Assembly: GCA_018066175.1 (NCBI GenBank)
Contig: JAGHRV010000007.1
Span: 1-64,000 of the forward strand
Direction of reading: 5' to 3'
Length of the DNA: 64,000 bases
DNA from: Candidatus Colicola equi
GTDB taxonomy: Bacteria; Bacteroidota; Bacteroidia; Bacteroidales; Paludibacteraceae
Shown: piece by piece, positions 42,221 to 50,145 of the stretch
Layout of the letters: every line of letters begins with the position of its first letter
Numbering within the stretch: position 1 is the stretch's first letter
Translations under genes and position numbers: made by a program
Notes under the pieces: generated by a model
Seen by the model: the letters and a program-made list of their open reading frames with translations, nothing else
What the model was told of the DNA's origin: nothing
Databases searched by the model: none

Positions 42221-42904
42221 ATGAAAAACATCTGTATCATACCAGCTCGTGGCGGGAGTAAGCGGATACCGAGGAAGAATATCAAAGACTTTTTAGGCAA
42301 ACCGATTATTGCTTATTCCATAGAGGCAGCACTCAAGAGTGAACTCTTTGACGAAGTGATGGTCTCCACGGATGACGAGGAGATAGCAGCCATCGCTCGT
42401 CAGTATGGTGCATCTGTTCCTTTTATGCGTAGTGCCGAAACAGCAAACGACTATGCTACTACGGCTGATGTGTTGCTGGAGGTATTGGCAAAGTATTGTG
42501 AAATGGGGCGGAAGTTTGAAAACTTGTGTTGCCTCTATGCCACGGCTCCATTTGTGAAGGCTGAGCGTCTGCGCGAGTGCTATAATCTGATGCAGGGCGA
42601 TATTGATTCTGCCTTTACAATAGTGGAGTATTCGTATCCTATTCAGCGTAGTTTGGTTACTGATGGTAAGTTGATACGTTTGGCTTATCTGGAACATAAG
42701 AATAGTCGCTCCCAGGATTTGCAAAAGCATTATCATGATGCGGGACAGTTCTATTTCTCTACGATAAAGAATTTAGAGGAGAACCAATTCCTATGGGGGG
42801 AACATACTGCACCATTGATTTTATCCGAATTGGAGGTACAAGACTTGGATACCATGACGGATTGGAAATTGGCAGAAATGAAGTATATGTTATTGCATGA
42901 GTAG
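42221..42904 (+). CDS. pseF: CMP-pseudaminic acid synthetase
   Basis: PseF activates pseudaminic acid with CTP to give the donor used by glycosyltransferases. The 227-residue protein belongs to the cytidylyltransferase family: the N-terminal loop IIPARGGSKRIPRKNIK, STDDEEIA, CLYATAPFV and HDAGQFYF are typical. It is distinct from NeuA by context, because pseB, pseC, pseG and pseI surround it. An 8-base overlap joins it to the pseG-pseH gene. The repeat-bounded gene group lies directly upstream and separates it from pseC. Confidence 0.93.
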   Translation: MKNICIIPARGGSKRIPRKNIKDFLGKPIIAYSIEAALKSELFDEVMVSTDDEEIAAIARQYGASVPFMRSAETANDYATTADVLLEVLAKYCEMGRKFENLCCLYATAPFVKAERLRECYNLMQGDIDSAFTIVEYSYPIQRSLVTDGKLIRLAYLEHKNSRSQDLQKHYHDAGQFYFSTIKNLEENQFLWGEHTAPLILSELEVQDLDTMTDWKLAEMKYMLLHE

Positions 42905-44285
42905 GCAAAAAGTATATTTTCGAGCAGATGCGGGAGCGGGCATAGGGTATGGTCACTTCATTCGCAGTTTGGCTTTGGCTGATATGTTAAAGTCGGACTT
43001 TGACTGCACTATGTTTACTCAAACGCCTACCGCCTATCAAATTGCCGAAGCAGAGAATGTCTGCCAAATAGTGCCCCTCCCTGCTGACGAAAGTAGATTT
43101 GATAAATTTCTAACATACCTAACAGGCGAAGAGATAGTGGTGTTAGATAATTATTTCTATACAACCGAATACCAACAACAGATTAAGGATAAAGGTTGTA
43201 AATTAGTCTGCATCGATGACATGCATGATAAGCATTTTGTTGCTGATGTGGTGATTAATCATGCGTTTGTGCCAGCGGAGGAATACGATGTTGAGGATTA
43301 TACACAAGTATGTACGGGACCAAAGTACGCATTATTGAGAGGCCCATTCTTGCAGCAGCAGTCTGTAGATAGACACCCTCATTCATGGGTAGTCACGATT
43401 GGAGGCTTGGACGAACCCAATATTACGACACTGGCTGTAAAAAAATTGCAAGATATAGGAGTTAAAGATATCACGGCCATTGTTGGTGATGGTTTTAGAT
43501 ATTATGACGAGTTGAGGAAGACTGGAGTAAAAGTTCTTTCGCGTTTAACTGCTCAGCAAATGGCAGAGACCTTTGCTCAAACCGAAAATGTGTTGTGTTG
43601 TGCCAGTACGGTTTGTTATGAAGCACTCTCGCAAGGATGTAAGGTCTATGCCGGATGGTATGTGGATAATCAAGTTGAAGTTTTTCAGAACTTATCAGAT
43701 GCTAAATATATCATTCCATTGGGGAATTTGTTAGATTTGTCATCCATTGATGTGCAATATACCAATATAGTCAGCATTAGTTTTGAAAAGGTTCGAAGCA
43801 ATTTATGTTCTATATTTTATCGTTTGGCATTGCGAATGGTAAACTATGTGGATATGACAATAGAGGAAAGCCGTCAAGTATGGGAGACACGTAATCTACC
43901 GCAAATTAGAGAATGGATGCGGAATAAAGACCGATTTAGTTTTGAGTCTCATTGCGCTTTTGTGGAGTCATTACGTTCGGCAAAGGATAAATTGTATTAT
44001 GCTTTCTTTATCGGCAGTCAATTAGTGGGCTCGTATGATTTTATTCATATTATAGATGGAAAATCTGCGGAATGTGGCATTTTTCTTCACCCTGCATGGC
44101 AAGGGAAGGGCCTAAGTTTAGTCATAGAGAGTATTATGGAATCTTTAATAAAGAAAAGAGGAATATGTCGGATTACATCAGATGTATATAAGAATAACAT
44201 AAAGTCAAACTTATTTTTGGGTGGAGGCTCTTATCGTATTCTCTCGCAGGATGATGAATTTATTTATTTTGAAAAAACATTATGA
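42897..44285 (+). CDS. pseG: PseG-PseH fusion (UDP-sugar hydrolase and acetyltransferase)
   Basis: The 462-residue protein joins two steps of the pathway. Residues about 1-313 are PseG, which removes UDP from the diacetamido sugar: the start is YFRADAGAGIGYGHFIRSL, followed by DNYFYTTEYQ and CCASTVCYEALSQGC. Residues about 316-462 are a GNAT acetyltransferase of the PseH type (RNLPQIREWM, GIFLHPAWQGKGLS, FLGGGSYRIL), which acetylates the 4-amino group before PseG acts. Fusing the two covers the two steps after PseC. It overlaps pseF and pseI on either side. Confidence 0.9.
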   Translation: MSRQKVYFRADAGAGIGYGHFIRSLALADMLKSDFDCTMFTQTPTAYQIAEAENVCQIVPLPADESRFDKFLTYLTGEEIVVLDNYFYTTEYQQQIKDKGCKLVCIDDMHDKHFVADVVINHAFVPAEEYDVEDYTQVCTGPKYALLRGPFLQQQSVDRHPHSWVVTIGGLDEPNITTLAVKKLQDIGVKDITAIVGDGFRYYDELRKTGVKVLSRLTAQQMAETFAQTENVLCCASTVCYEALSQGCKVYAGWYVDNQVEVFQNLSDAKYIIPLGNLLDLSSIDVQYTNIVSISFEKVRSNLCSIFYRLALRMVNYVDMTIEESRQVWETRNLPQIREWMRNKDRFSFESHCAFVESLRSAKDKLYYAFFIGSQLVGSYDFIHIIDGKSAECGIFLHPAWQGKGLSLVIESIMESLIKKRGICRITSDVYKNNIKSNLFLGGGSYRILSQDDEFIYFEKTL

Positions 44286-45295
44286 TTAATAATACATTCA
44301 TAGTAGCGGAATTGTCCGCCAATCATGGTCATTCGTTAGAGACAGCTTTGGCTTCCGTGCATGCAGCCAAAGAGGCAGGTGTAGATGCCATTAAGATTCA
44401 GACATATACCGCTGATACCATCACTTTGGATTGTGATGCACCTGATTTTATCGTCAAAGGTGGTACTCTCTGGGATGGGCAAACTCTACATGGTCTTTAT
44501 CAACAGGCTTACACTCCTTGGGAGTGGCATAAGGCCATTTTTGAGGAGGCTAAACAGTGTGGCTTAGTGTGTTTCTCTACGCCCTTTGATAATTCTGCGG
44601 TGGATTTGTTAGAGTCATTGGATAACCCTATATATAAGATTGCAAGTTTTGAAATAACGGATGTTAACCTTATCCGCTATGCTGCAAGCAAAGGTAAACC
44701 TATGGTGATTTCAACCGGCATTGCTACAAAGGAAGATATTGAACTGGCCATTAAGGCTTGTCATGAAGTTGGGAATCATGATATCACGTTGCTACGATGT
44801 GTTTCTGCTTATCCGGCTCCGTTGGAGAATGTGAACCTCCGTACAATGGTGGATATGAAGGAACGCTATGGCGTAAAAGTGGGTTTGAGCGATCACACTG
44901 TGGGAGCGGATGTCGCCATTGCTGCGGTTGCATTGGGAGCGGCCATGGTTGAAAAACATTTTATATTAGATAAGTCCATTGGTGGGCCCGATGCTGCTTT
45001 CTCCATGACGAAAGATGATTTTGCAAAGTTAGTGCAATCTATCCGTAATACGGAGAAAGCGATGGGTGAGATTGTTTATCCTACTGACCCTGCTCAAATT
45101 AGTGGTCGCCAATTCTCCCGCAGTCTATATGTGGCAGAGAATATAAAAGCCGGTGAGTTGATTACGGAACAAAATGTCCGTTCCGTCCGTCCAGGATTTG
45201 GTCTGCATCCTAAGTATCTCAATGACCTCCTGGGCAAACCGGTGAATCGCGATTTACATAAAGGAGATAGAATGAGTTTAGACTATATTGATTAA
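44282..45295 (+). CDS. pseI: Pseudaminic acid synthase
   Basis: PseI condenses the PseG product with phosphoenolpyruvate. The 337-residue protein has a NeuB-type TIM barrel (VAELSANHGHSLETAL, KIQTYTADTITL, CFSTPFDNSAVDLL, GLSDHTVGAD, VEKHFILD) and a C-terminal antifreeze-like SAF domain (about 280-337, RSLYVAENIKAGE, RPGFGLHPKYL). The N-terminal stretch and the position among pse genes favour pseudaminic over sialic or legionaminic acid synthase. ATGA overlaps couple it to the fusion gene, and the next gene starts 5 bases after its stop. Confidence 0.93.
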   Translation: MINNTFIVAELSANHGHSLETALASVHAAKEAGVDAIKIQTYTADTITLDCDAPDFIVKGGTLWDGQTLHGLYQQAYTPWEWHKAIFEEAKQCGLVCFSTPFDNSAVDLLESLDNPIYKIASFEITDVNLIRYAASKGKPMVISTGIATKEDIELAIKACHEVGNHDITLLRCVSAYPAPLENVNLRTMVDMKERYGVKVGLSDHTVGADVAIAAVALGAAMVEKHFILDKSIGGPDAAFSMTKDDFAKLVQSIRNTEKAMGEIVYPTDPAQISGRQFSRSLYVAENIKAGELITEQNVRSVRPGFGLHPKYLNDLLGKPVNRDLHKGDRMSLDYID

Positions 45296-45299
45296 TAAT

Positions 45300-46157
45300 A
45301 TGTGGCTAAAAAACAAAATAAATAATTATCGCATTGCTAAACGTAAGGAGCGTCAATGGCAAGCATTCTTGAGGACTACCAGCATGGAACTAAAGGATAA
45401 CCTCAATAATTATCCTCGTCCGACGAAGTCGTTGTTGCGTATTTTAGGCAATGGTAATTCGTTGGCATCTATGTTGGAGCATGAGGTTAAGGCCGATTGC
45501 GACTATATGGTAATGAATAGTCATATTCTGCACCCGTCTTACTTTGAATTGAAACCACGATTTTATGTCTTAGCTGATCCTTGTTTCTTCCAGGCTATTC
45601 CTAATAGGGTAGATTTGCGGTATACTGTAGATAAGATTTTGGCAGAGACAACGTGGAAGATGACCCTAATTATTCCATGGGAGTGGACGCACAATGTGGA
45701 TATCCCTTCTACTAAATATGTGGAGGTTTTGCGCGTGAATGAAGCTCTGTATCCAACAAAAGATGAACATCAGCAATGGGTATATGACCATAACTTAGCG
45801 ATGCCGGAAGTGAATAATGTGTTGGCGTCGGCACTTTACTCTGCTATTTTCTTGGGGTATAGCGAGATTGAGTTGTATGGTGTGGAGCATTCTTGGACGA
45901 GGGACCTATATGTTAGCCATGATAATGGAACGTGCTTAGTAGATACACATTTCTACAACCAGGATACCAAAGATGAAAGCAATCTTAATTACTTTGAGAA
46001 AGCCGGAGGTGGACGAATGAAGTTCCATGAGGTGTTGCAACTCTACGCGTCCTATTTCCCCGCCTATTGGGAACTTCGCGAGATAGCAGACCGAAAAGGA
46101 GTGCATGTCCTAAATTGTTGCCCGAATAGTTTTATTGATGCGTTTGAGAGAAAATGA
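45300..46157 (+). CDS. Putative nonulosonate glycosyltransferase (GT42/DUF115-like)
   Basis: The start is ATG at 45300, giving 285 residues. LRILGNGNSLASML (47-60) resembles the N-terminal nucleotide-sugar loop of GT42 sialyltransferases, ALYSAIFLGYSEIELYGVE resembles the central ALGYKEIYLSGID block, and the C-terminus has CCPNSF (273-278), as in the CPNS of Campylobacter CstII. The gene lies directly behind pseI. Together these suggest a transferase that uses CMP-pseudaminic acid. The alternative is a DUF115/Maf-like protein, a family also linked to pseudaminic acid transfer. No close homologue is recalled, so the call is an inference. Confidence 0.6.
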   Translation: MWLKNKINNYRIAKRKERQWQAFLRTTSMELKDNLNNYPRPTKSLLRILGNGNSLASMLEHEVKADCDYMVMNSHILHPSYFELKPRFYVLADPCFFQAIPNRVDLRYTVDKILAETTWKMTLIIPWEWTHNVDIPSTKYVEVLRVNEALYPTKDEHQQWVYDHNLAMPEVNNVLASALYSAIFLGYSEIELYGVEHSWTRDLYVSHDNGTCLVDTHFYNQDTKDESNLNYFEKAGGGRMKFHEVLQLYASYFPAYWELREIADRKGVHVLNCCPNSFIDAFERK

Positions 46158-46169
46158 TGTTTAGTTGTT

Positions 46170-47708
46170 ATGTCTAATTTTAATCAACATATCTTAATTC
46201 CTTTAGTAGACCAACTTCAAGTCGTAAATAAACGTAATGCCTTTTATATTGATGGTCAGTACTACACTTATCGTCAGTTAGCAGAACGTATATCGTCTAT
46301 TCGTTTTGTGATACAAACGGCAGCAAAGGAGGAACAAATATGGGCATTGGCAATTCATGACGACTTGGACACCTATGCTTCTATCTTTGCTCTTTGGATG
46401 GAGGGAAAGGCGTATGTGCCGCTGCATCCTAATCAGCCCATAGATCGCAATCTAAATATCATTAGTCAAGTGGCATTGCATAATGTGTTAGATAGTGTAA
46501 ATCATTCAGCGTTTGATATTCCCAATGCGGATTATGAGATGCACTATACTCATGATTTAGTATATAAAGCGGACTTGCTGGATGATTGGAAAGAGGCCAG
46601 TGAGGACGATTTGGCTTACATCCTTTTCACGAGTGGCAGCACCGGTACCCCTAAGGGAGTGCAACTCAGTCGCAAGAATATTGCTACTTTTATGGATTCG
46701 TTCTGGAAGACCGGTATAACTATCACTCCGGAGGACCGTTGTATGCAAGTGTTTGACCTCACGTTTGACGTCAGTGTGCAATCCTACTTGGTGGCTTTGA
46801 CGCGTGGCGCATGCGTCTATACAGTGCCCTATGGTCAAGTTAAGTACCTATATGCAGCATCGCTTATCCAAGAGCAAAAGATAACGTTTGGTGCGATGGC
46901 TCCCAGTATGCTGACCTATCTGCGTCCGTACTTTAGTGAGTTTGATGCTACCAGTATGCGTCAATGCATATTGACTGCAGAAGCTTGTCCGGTAGATTTG
47001 ATGGAAGACTGGTATAAGTGCGCACCTAATGTAGAGATATATGATTTCTATGGACCTACAGAGGCAACCATCTATTGTACCTATTATAAACTCACTCGTG
47101 GTGGTAAGAACCTTTCGCTGAATGGCATTATCTCTATTGGTCGTCCTATGGCTAATGTGCAAGCAATCATTATTGATGAGGACGGTAACATCATTCCCGA
47201 AAAGAGTGGGGCAGAGCATAAAGGTGAACTATGTGTAGCCGGTGACCAAGTTACTCCCGGTTATTGGAAGAATGAAGAAAAGAACGCATCCTCATTTTTC
47301 ACCCTTCCCTTTAGGGAGAGGCAAGGGGTAGGCTCTATCCGTTATTACCATACCGGCGACCTATGTTATTGGGATGAGAGTGGAAATATCATGTATAGCG
47401 GTCGCATTGACCAACAAGCTAAGATTCAGGGCTTCCGTGTAGAGTTAGGTGAGATTGAGTACCATGCGCGCGAGTATTTTAATAAGGAGAAGCGTGTGAT
47501 GGCGATTGCCTTCCAGAATGAGAAAAACTTGACCGAAATAGCACTCTTTATTGAAAGTGCAGAGTTAGATACGAAGGATCTCGTAACTTATATGCGCAGT
47601 AAGATGCCGGCCTATATGATTCCGACACGAATTATTTTTATAGAGAACTTCCCGCTTAACAAGAGTGAGAAAGTAGATAGAAATGCATTAAAACAGATGC
47701 TAAAATGA
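46170..47708 (+). CDS. Amino-acid adenylation (AMP-binding) enzyme
   Basis: The 512-residue protein is a free-standing adenylation domain resembling DltA and NRPS A domains. Core motifs are present: TSGSTGTPKG (154-163), FDLTFDVSV, YGPTEATIY, YHTGDL near 393-398, GRIDQQAKIQGFRVE and the catalytic lysine region NKSEKVDR. It should activate a carboxylic or amino acid as AMP ester and load it on the carrier protein at 48115. Residues 377-389 are an inserted stretch (FTLPFRERQGVGS) encoded by a palindromic repeat (47298-47336) in frame between core motifs A6 and A7. The substrate is not known. Confidence 0.87.
   Translation: MSNFNQHILIPLVDQLQVVNKRNAFYIDGQYYTYRQLAERISSIRFVIQTAAKEEQIWALAIHDDLDTYASIFALWMEGKAYVPLHPNQPIDRNLNIISQVALHNVLDSVNHSAFDIPNADYEMHYTHDLVYKADLLDDWKEASEDDLAYILFTSGSTGTPKGVQLSRKNIATFMDSFWKTGITITPEDRCMQVFDLTFDVSVQSYLVALTRGACVYTVPYGQVKYLYAASLIQEQKITFGAMAPSMLTYLRPYFSEFDATSMRQCILTAEACPVDLMEDWYKCAPNVEIYDFYGPTEATIYCTYYKLTRGGKNLSLNGIISIGRPMANVQAIIIDEDGNIIPEKSGAEHKGELCVAGDQVTPGYWKNEEKNASSFFTLPFRERQGVGSIRYYHTGDLCYWDESGNIMYSGRIDQQAKIQGFRVELGEIEYHAREYFNKEKRVMAIAFQNEKNLTEIALFIESAELDTKDLVTYMRSKMPAYMIPTRIIFIENFPLNKSEKVDRNALKQMLK
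47298..47336 (+). repeat. In-frame palindromic repeat inside the adenylation gene
   Basis: CCCTTTAGGG sits at the centre of an imperfect palindrome with arms rich in C on the left and G on the right (47302-47321), followed by GGGGTAGGCT. It resembles dispersed CCTCCCTTTAGGGAGG-type repeats of Bacteroidota. It adds about 13 codons without breaking the frame. Confidence 0.65.
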
Positions 47709-48106
47709 AACATTTGAATGAGATAAGCCATATTGGTTATGCGGTGCGTGATATAGAAAAGACTGCTCAATTATATATTAATGGTGGTTGGACTATGTCA
47801 GAAGTCTATGAGGAAACGGTGCAAAATACACGTATTGCATTTCTTTATAAACCAGGGATGACAACCATTGAATTGGTCTCTCCACGAGATGGAGAATCTC
47901 CGGTGGATAATATACTGAAAAATCAAGGTGTCGCTCCATACCACATTTGTTATGTGGTTGAAGACATTATGCAAGCAATGGAAGATCTGTATGAGGAGGG
48001 CTTTAAACCGCTATTTTTCCCGGTGGAGAGTATAGCCATGGATAATCATAAGATATGTTATCTTTATCACAATGATATCGGAGCAATTGAGATTGTAGAA
48101 AAATAA
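47705..48106 (+). CDS. VOC-family protein (glyoxalase/epimerase-like)
   Basis: The 133-residue protein has the paired beta-alpha-beta fold of vicinal-oxygen-chelate enzymes. The four expected metal ligands can be seen in HIGYAV, TIELVSP, YHICYV and AIEIVE (H, E, H, E order). It resembles methylmalonyl-CoA epimerase and glyoxalase more than dioxygenases. The ATGA overlap with the adenylation gene and the following carrier-protein gene imply a role in preparing or altering the activated acyl group. The substrate is not known. Confidence 0.75.
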   Translation: MKHLNEISHIGYAVRDIEKTAQLYINGGWTMSEVYEETVQNTRIAFLYKPGMTTIELVSPRDGESPVDNILKNQGVAPYHICYVVEDIMQAMEDLYEEGFKPLFFPVESIAMDNHKICYLYHNDIGAIEIVEK

Positions 48107-48114
48107 TAAATAAT

Positions 48115-48357
48115 ATGACACGAGAAGAAATTATTAAACAATTAACTCCTATTGCACAAGAGGTGTTCCAAAAGTCGGAATTGGTATTAACAGACAATCT
48201 GTCGGCACAAAATGTAGACACGTGGACTTCTTTAGCTTTTATGCAGTTTCTAACTGCCATAGAGGAACAATTCGGATTTAAATTCAAAATGATGGAGTTG
48301 CTCAAGTTAAAAACGATGGGTGATATACTTGCATCGATGGAACAACACTTAGCATAA
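48115..48357 (+). CDS. Acyl/peptidyl carrier protein
   Basis: The 80-residue protein has the carrier-protein four-helix layout. The attachment serine is Ser39 in DTWTSLAFMQFL, where a normal carrier has DSL; the preceding aspartate is replaced by Thr. A helix with MMELLKLKTMGDIL closes the fold. It should be loaded by the adenylation enzyme at 46170 and hand its group to the acetyltransferase-like protein at 48357. The stop overlaps that gene as TAATG. Confidence 0.82.
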   Translation: MTREEIIKQLTPIAQEVFQKSELVLTDNLSAQNVDTWTSLAFMQFLTAIEEQFGFKFKMMELLKLKTMGDILASMEQHLA

Positions 48358-49427
48358 TGGAAGAACAAGTTGAACTGAAATTATTCACTGTGACTGATTT
48401 GAAGGAATATTTCATTCATAATCAGTCGGTTGAGTTGCTTTCGGAACGAGTGATTAATCATACTCGCGCGTACGCTACCATCATGAATCCGTATGTTACG
48501 GACGATATGGGCGTCGTGTCTGCCATTTTTGTAAATGGAGAGGTCGCTGCCTATACGTACGTCTTCCCAGATCAGTGTCTTGTGAATGGTCAACAACGAA
48601 CCATCTATTGGAATACGGTGCTGTATGTGGATCCTCGTTATGAGGGTCGTGGCTATGGCGCCATCGTTATTGGGCAAATGGTAGAGGTGTATGGTGATGA
48701 TTATTTTGATTTAGATGCTGTACCTGCTTCGGTGGAGAACTTGAAATTTGCCGGTCTGCAGGTTGATTATGTCAATCAATATGTGCTTGAACAAAAACAT
48801 ATTACTCATTGCAATCTACGAGGGGCATTGGCTTATATGAAAGAAGGAGTACGAATCCGTACGGCGTATAATAAACTGCCGGACATGATCAATATTCAAG
48901 ATGGTGCATCTTACACGTTGCGATATGTATCGTATATAGATGATGCAACATACTCTTTCATTCAACAACATAGTCAAAATGACATATTTCTCCGTTCACA
49001 AACTATGTTGAATTGGATATTGACATATCCTCTTGGACAAGAGTCACCGCTGTTAAATAGAGTACAATGTCAATGCGCATTTTCTTCTACTCAGGAGATA
49101 TTTCGTTTTTATGCCGTACAAGTATATATAGAAGGACAGTTAGTAGGAATATACATTGTGCGTAGGAAACGTGACGAGTTGTACTTAAATTATCTATACT
49201 ATAGTTCGGAGTATGAGAATATTGTTTTCAGGTCAATAGTTGAGCATATATCTAATATCCAACCTATTAGATTTTTTACGGCGCATAAGAAGATTGCAGA
49301 TTATTTATGTGGGTTACATATCTTTGCGCACAATAGAGTTTATAAAAAATCTTTCTCACATCCTGCTAGTTTCGTATATGATCCGACTCAATTTATCCAA
49401 GCCGGTGATGGAGATAATATAGCATAA
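48357..49427 (+). CDS. GNAT-type acyltransferase
   Basis: The 356-residue protein has an N-terminal GNAT-like domain (about 1-140). The stretch YWNTVLYVDPRYEGRGYGAIVIG has the coenzyme-binding R/Q-x-x-G-x-G/A-like motif (RGYGA). The C-terminal half (about 160-356) has no assignment but may be a second GNAT-like or substrate-binding domain. It overlaps the carrier-protein gene as TAATG. The likely task is transfer of the carrier-bound group to an amino sugar, as for N-acyl decorations of nonulosonic acids. That role is inferred from the neighbours. Confidence 0.65.
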   Translation: MEEQVELKLFTVTDLKEYFIHNQSVELLSERVINHTRAYATIMNPYVTDDMGVVSAIFVNGEVAAYTYVFPDQCLVNGQQRTIYWNTVLYVDPRYEGRGYGAIVIGQMVEVYGDDYFDLDAVPASVENLKFAGLQVDYVNQYVLEQKHITHCNLRGALAYMKEGVRIRTAYNKLPDMINIQDGASYTLRYVSYIDDATYSFIQQHSQNDIFLRSQTMLNWILTYPLGQESPLLNRVQCQCAFSSTQEIFRFYAVQVYIEGQLVGIYIVRRKRDELYLNYLYYSSEYENIVFRSIVEHISNIQPIRFFTAHKKIADYLCGLHIFAHNRVYKKSFSHPASFVYDPTQFIQAGDGDNIA

Positions 49428-49428
49428 T

Positions 49429-50145
49429 ATGTTTAAAAAGCTGAAACGATATTGGTATAATTTGACACATCCTAAAATATGTGATGTTTGGGAATTGCAT
49501 CGTGTAACTCCAGAGAATCTTTTTGATGAAGGATGGAGACCATATGTAATATCTCCTAATTATTTAGAGTATAAAATTAATGATGCCCTACAAAAGGGCT
49601 TTAGGTTCGTATCTGTAGAAGAGTTATATGCCATGTTGAATGGTGAATGTTATCGACTTCTTCCTCAGAAAAATATTGTAATTACATTTGACGATGGATA
49701 TTTAGATAATTTTGAGTATGCCTATCCGATTCTGAAAAAATACAATATTCCATTTTGTATATTTGTTGCTGCTGATTTTATGCTAACTGGAGTGCAAAAA
49801 AGTTCAAATGGGGATATTGCCATGATGGATGCAAATGTTCTTTCTTTGTTAGCGAAGGATGAATTGTGTACAATAGGAGGTCATACTATTTCTCATCTTA
49901 AATTGGCAAAATTGCCAGATGAACAACAGAAATATGAGATATATGAATCATTGCGGATATTAGAGAAAGTAGTAAAGAACCCTATAGAATATTTCGCGTA
50001 TCCGTATGGATCATATGATAATGTGACGCTATCTATTATTAACCAGATAAATATCAAAATGTCATTTGCTGCATGGGGAGGTAGTGCCCGCAAAGATTGT
50101 AATTTGTTATGTGTTCCTCGAGTGATTATTAGTTCGCAAAAATGA
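49429..50145 (+). CDS. Polysaccharide deacetylase
   Basis: The 238-residue protein is a carbohydrate esterase family 4 (NodB-like) enzyme. VITFDDGYLDN holds the metal-binding Asp pair (D88, D89), and GGHTISHLKLAKL holds the HxxxH ligands. A membrane segment is not evident; the first 20 residues are basic (FKKLKRYWYN). It probably removes acetyl or other acyl groups from a glycan precursor. A start one base after the GNAT gene and an ATGA overlap with the next glycosyltransferase gene place it in the same operon. Confidence 0.82.
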   Translation: MFKKLKRYWYNLTHPKICDVWELHRVTPENLFDEGWRPYVISPNYLEYKINDALQKGFRFVSVEELYAMLNGECYRLLPQKNIVITFDDGYLDNFEYAYPILKKYNIPFCIFVAADFMLTGVQKSSNGDIAMMDANVLSLLAKDELCTIGGHTISHLKLAKLPDEQQKYEIYESLRILEKVVKNPIEYFAYPYGSYDNVTLSIINQINIKMSFAAWGGSARKDCNLLCVPRVIISSQK

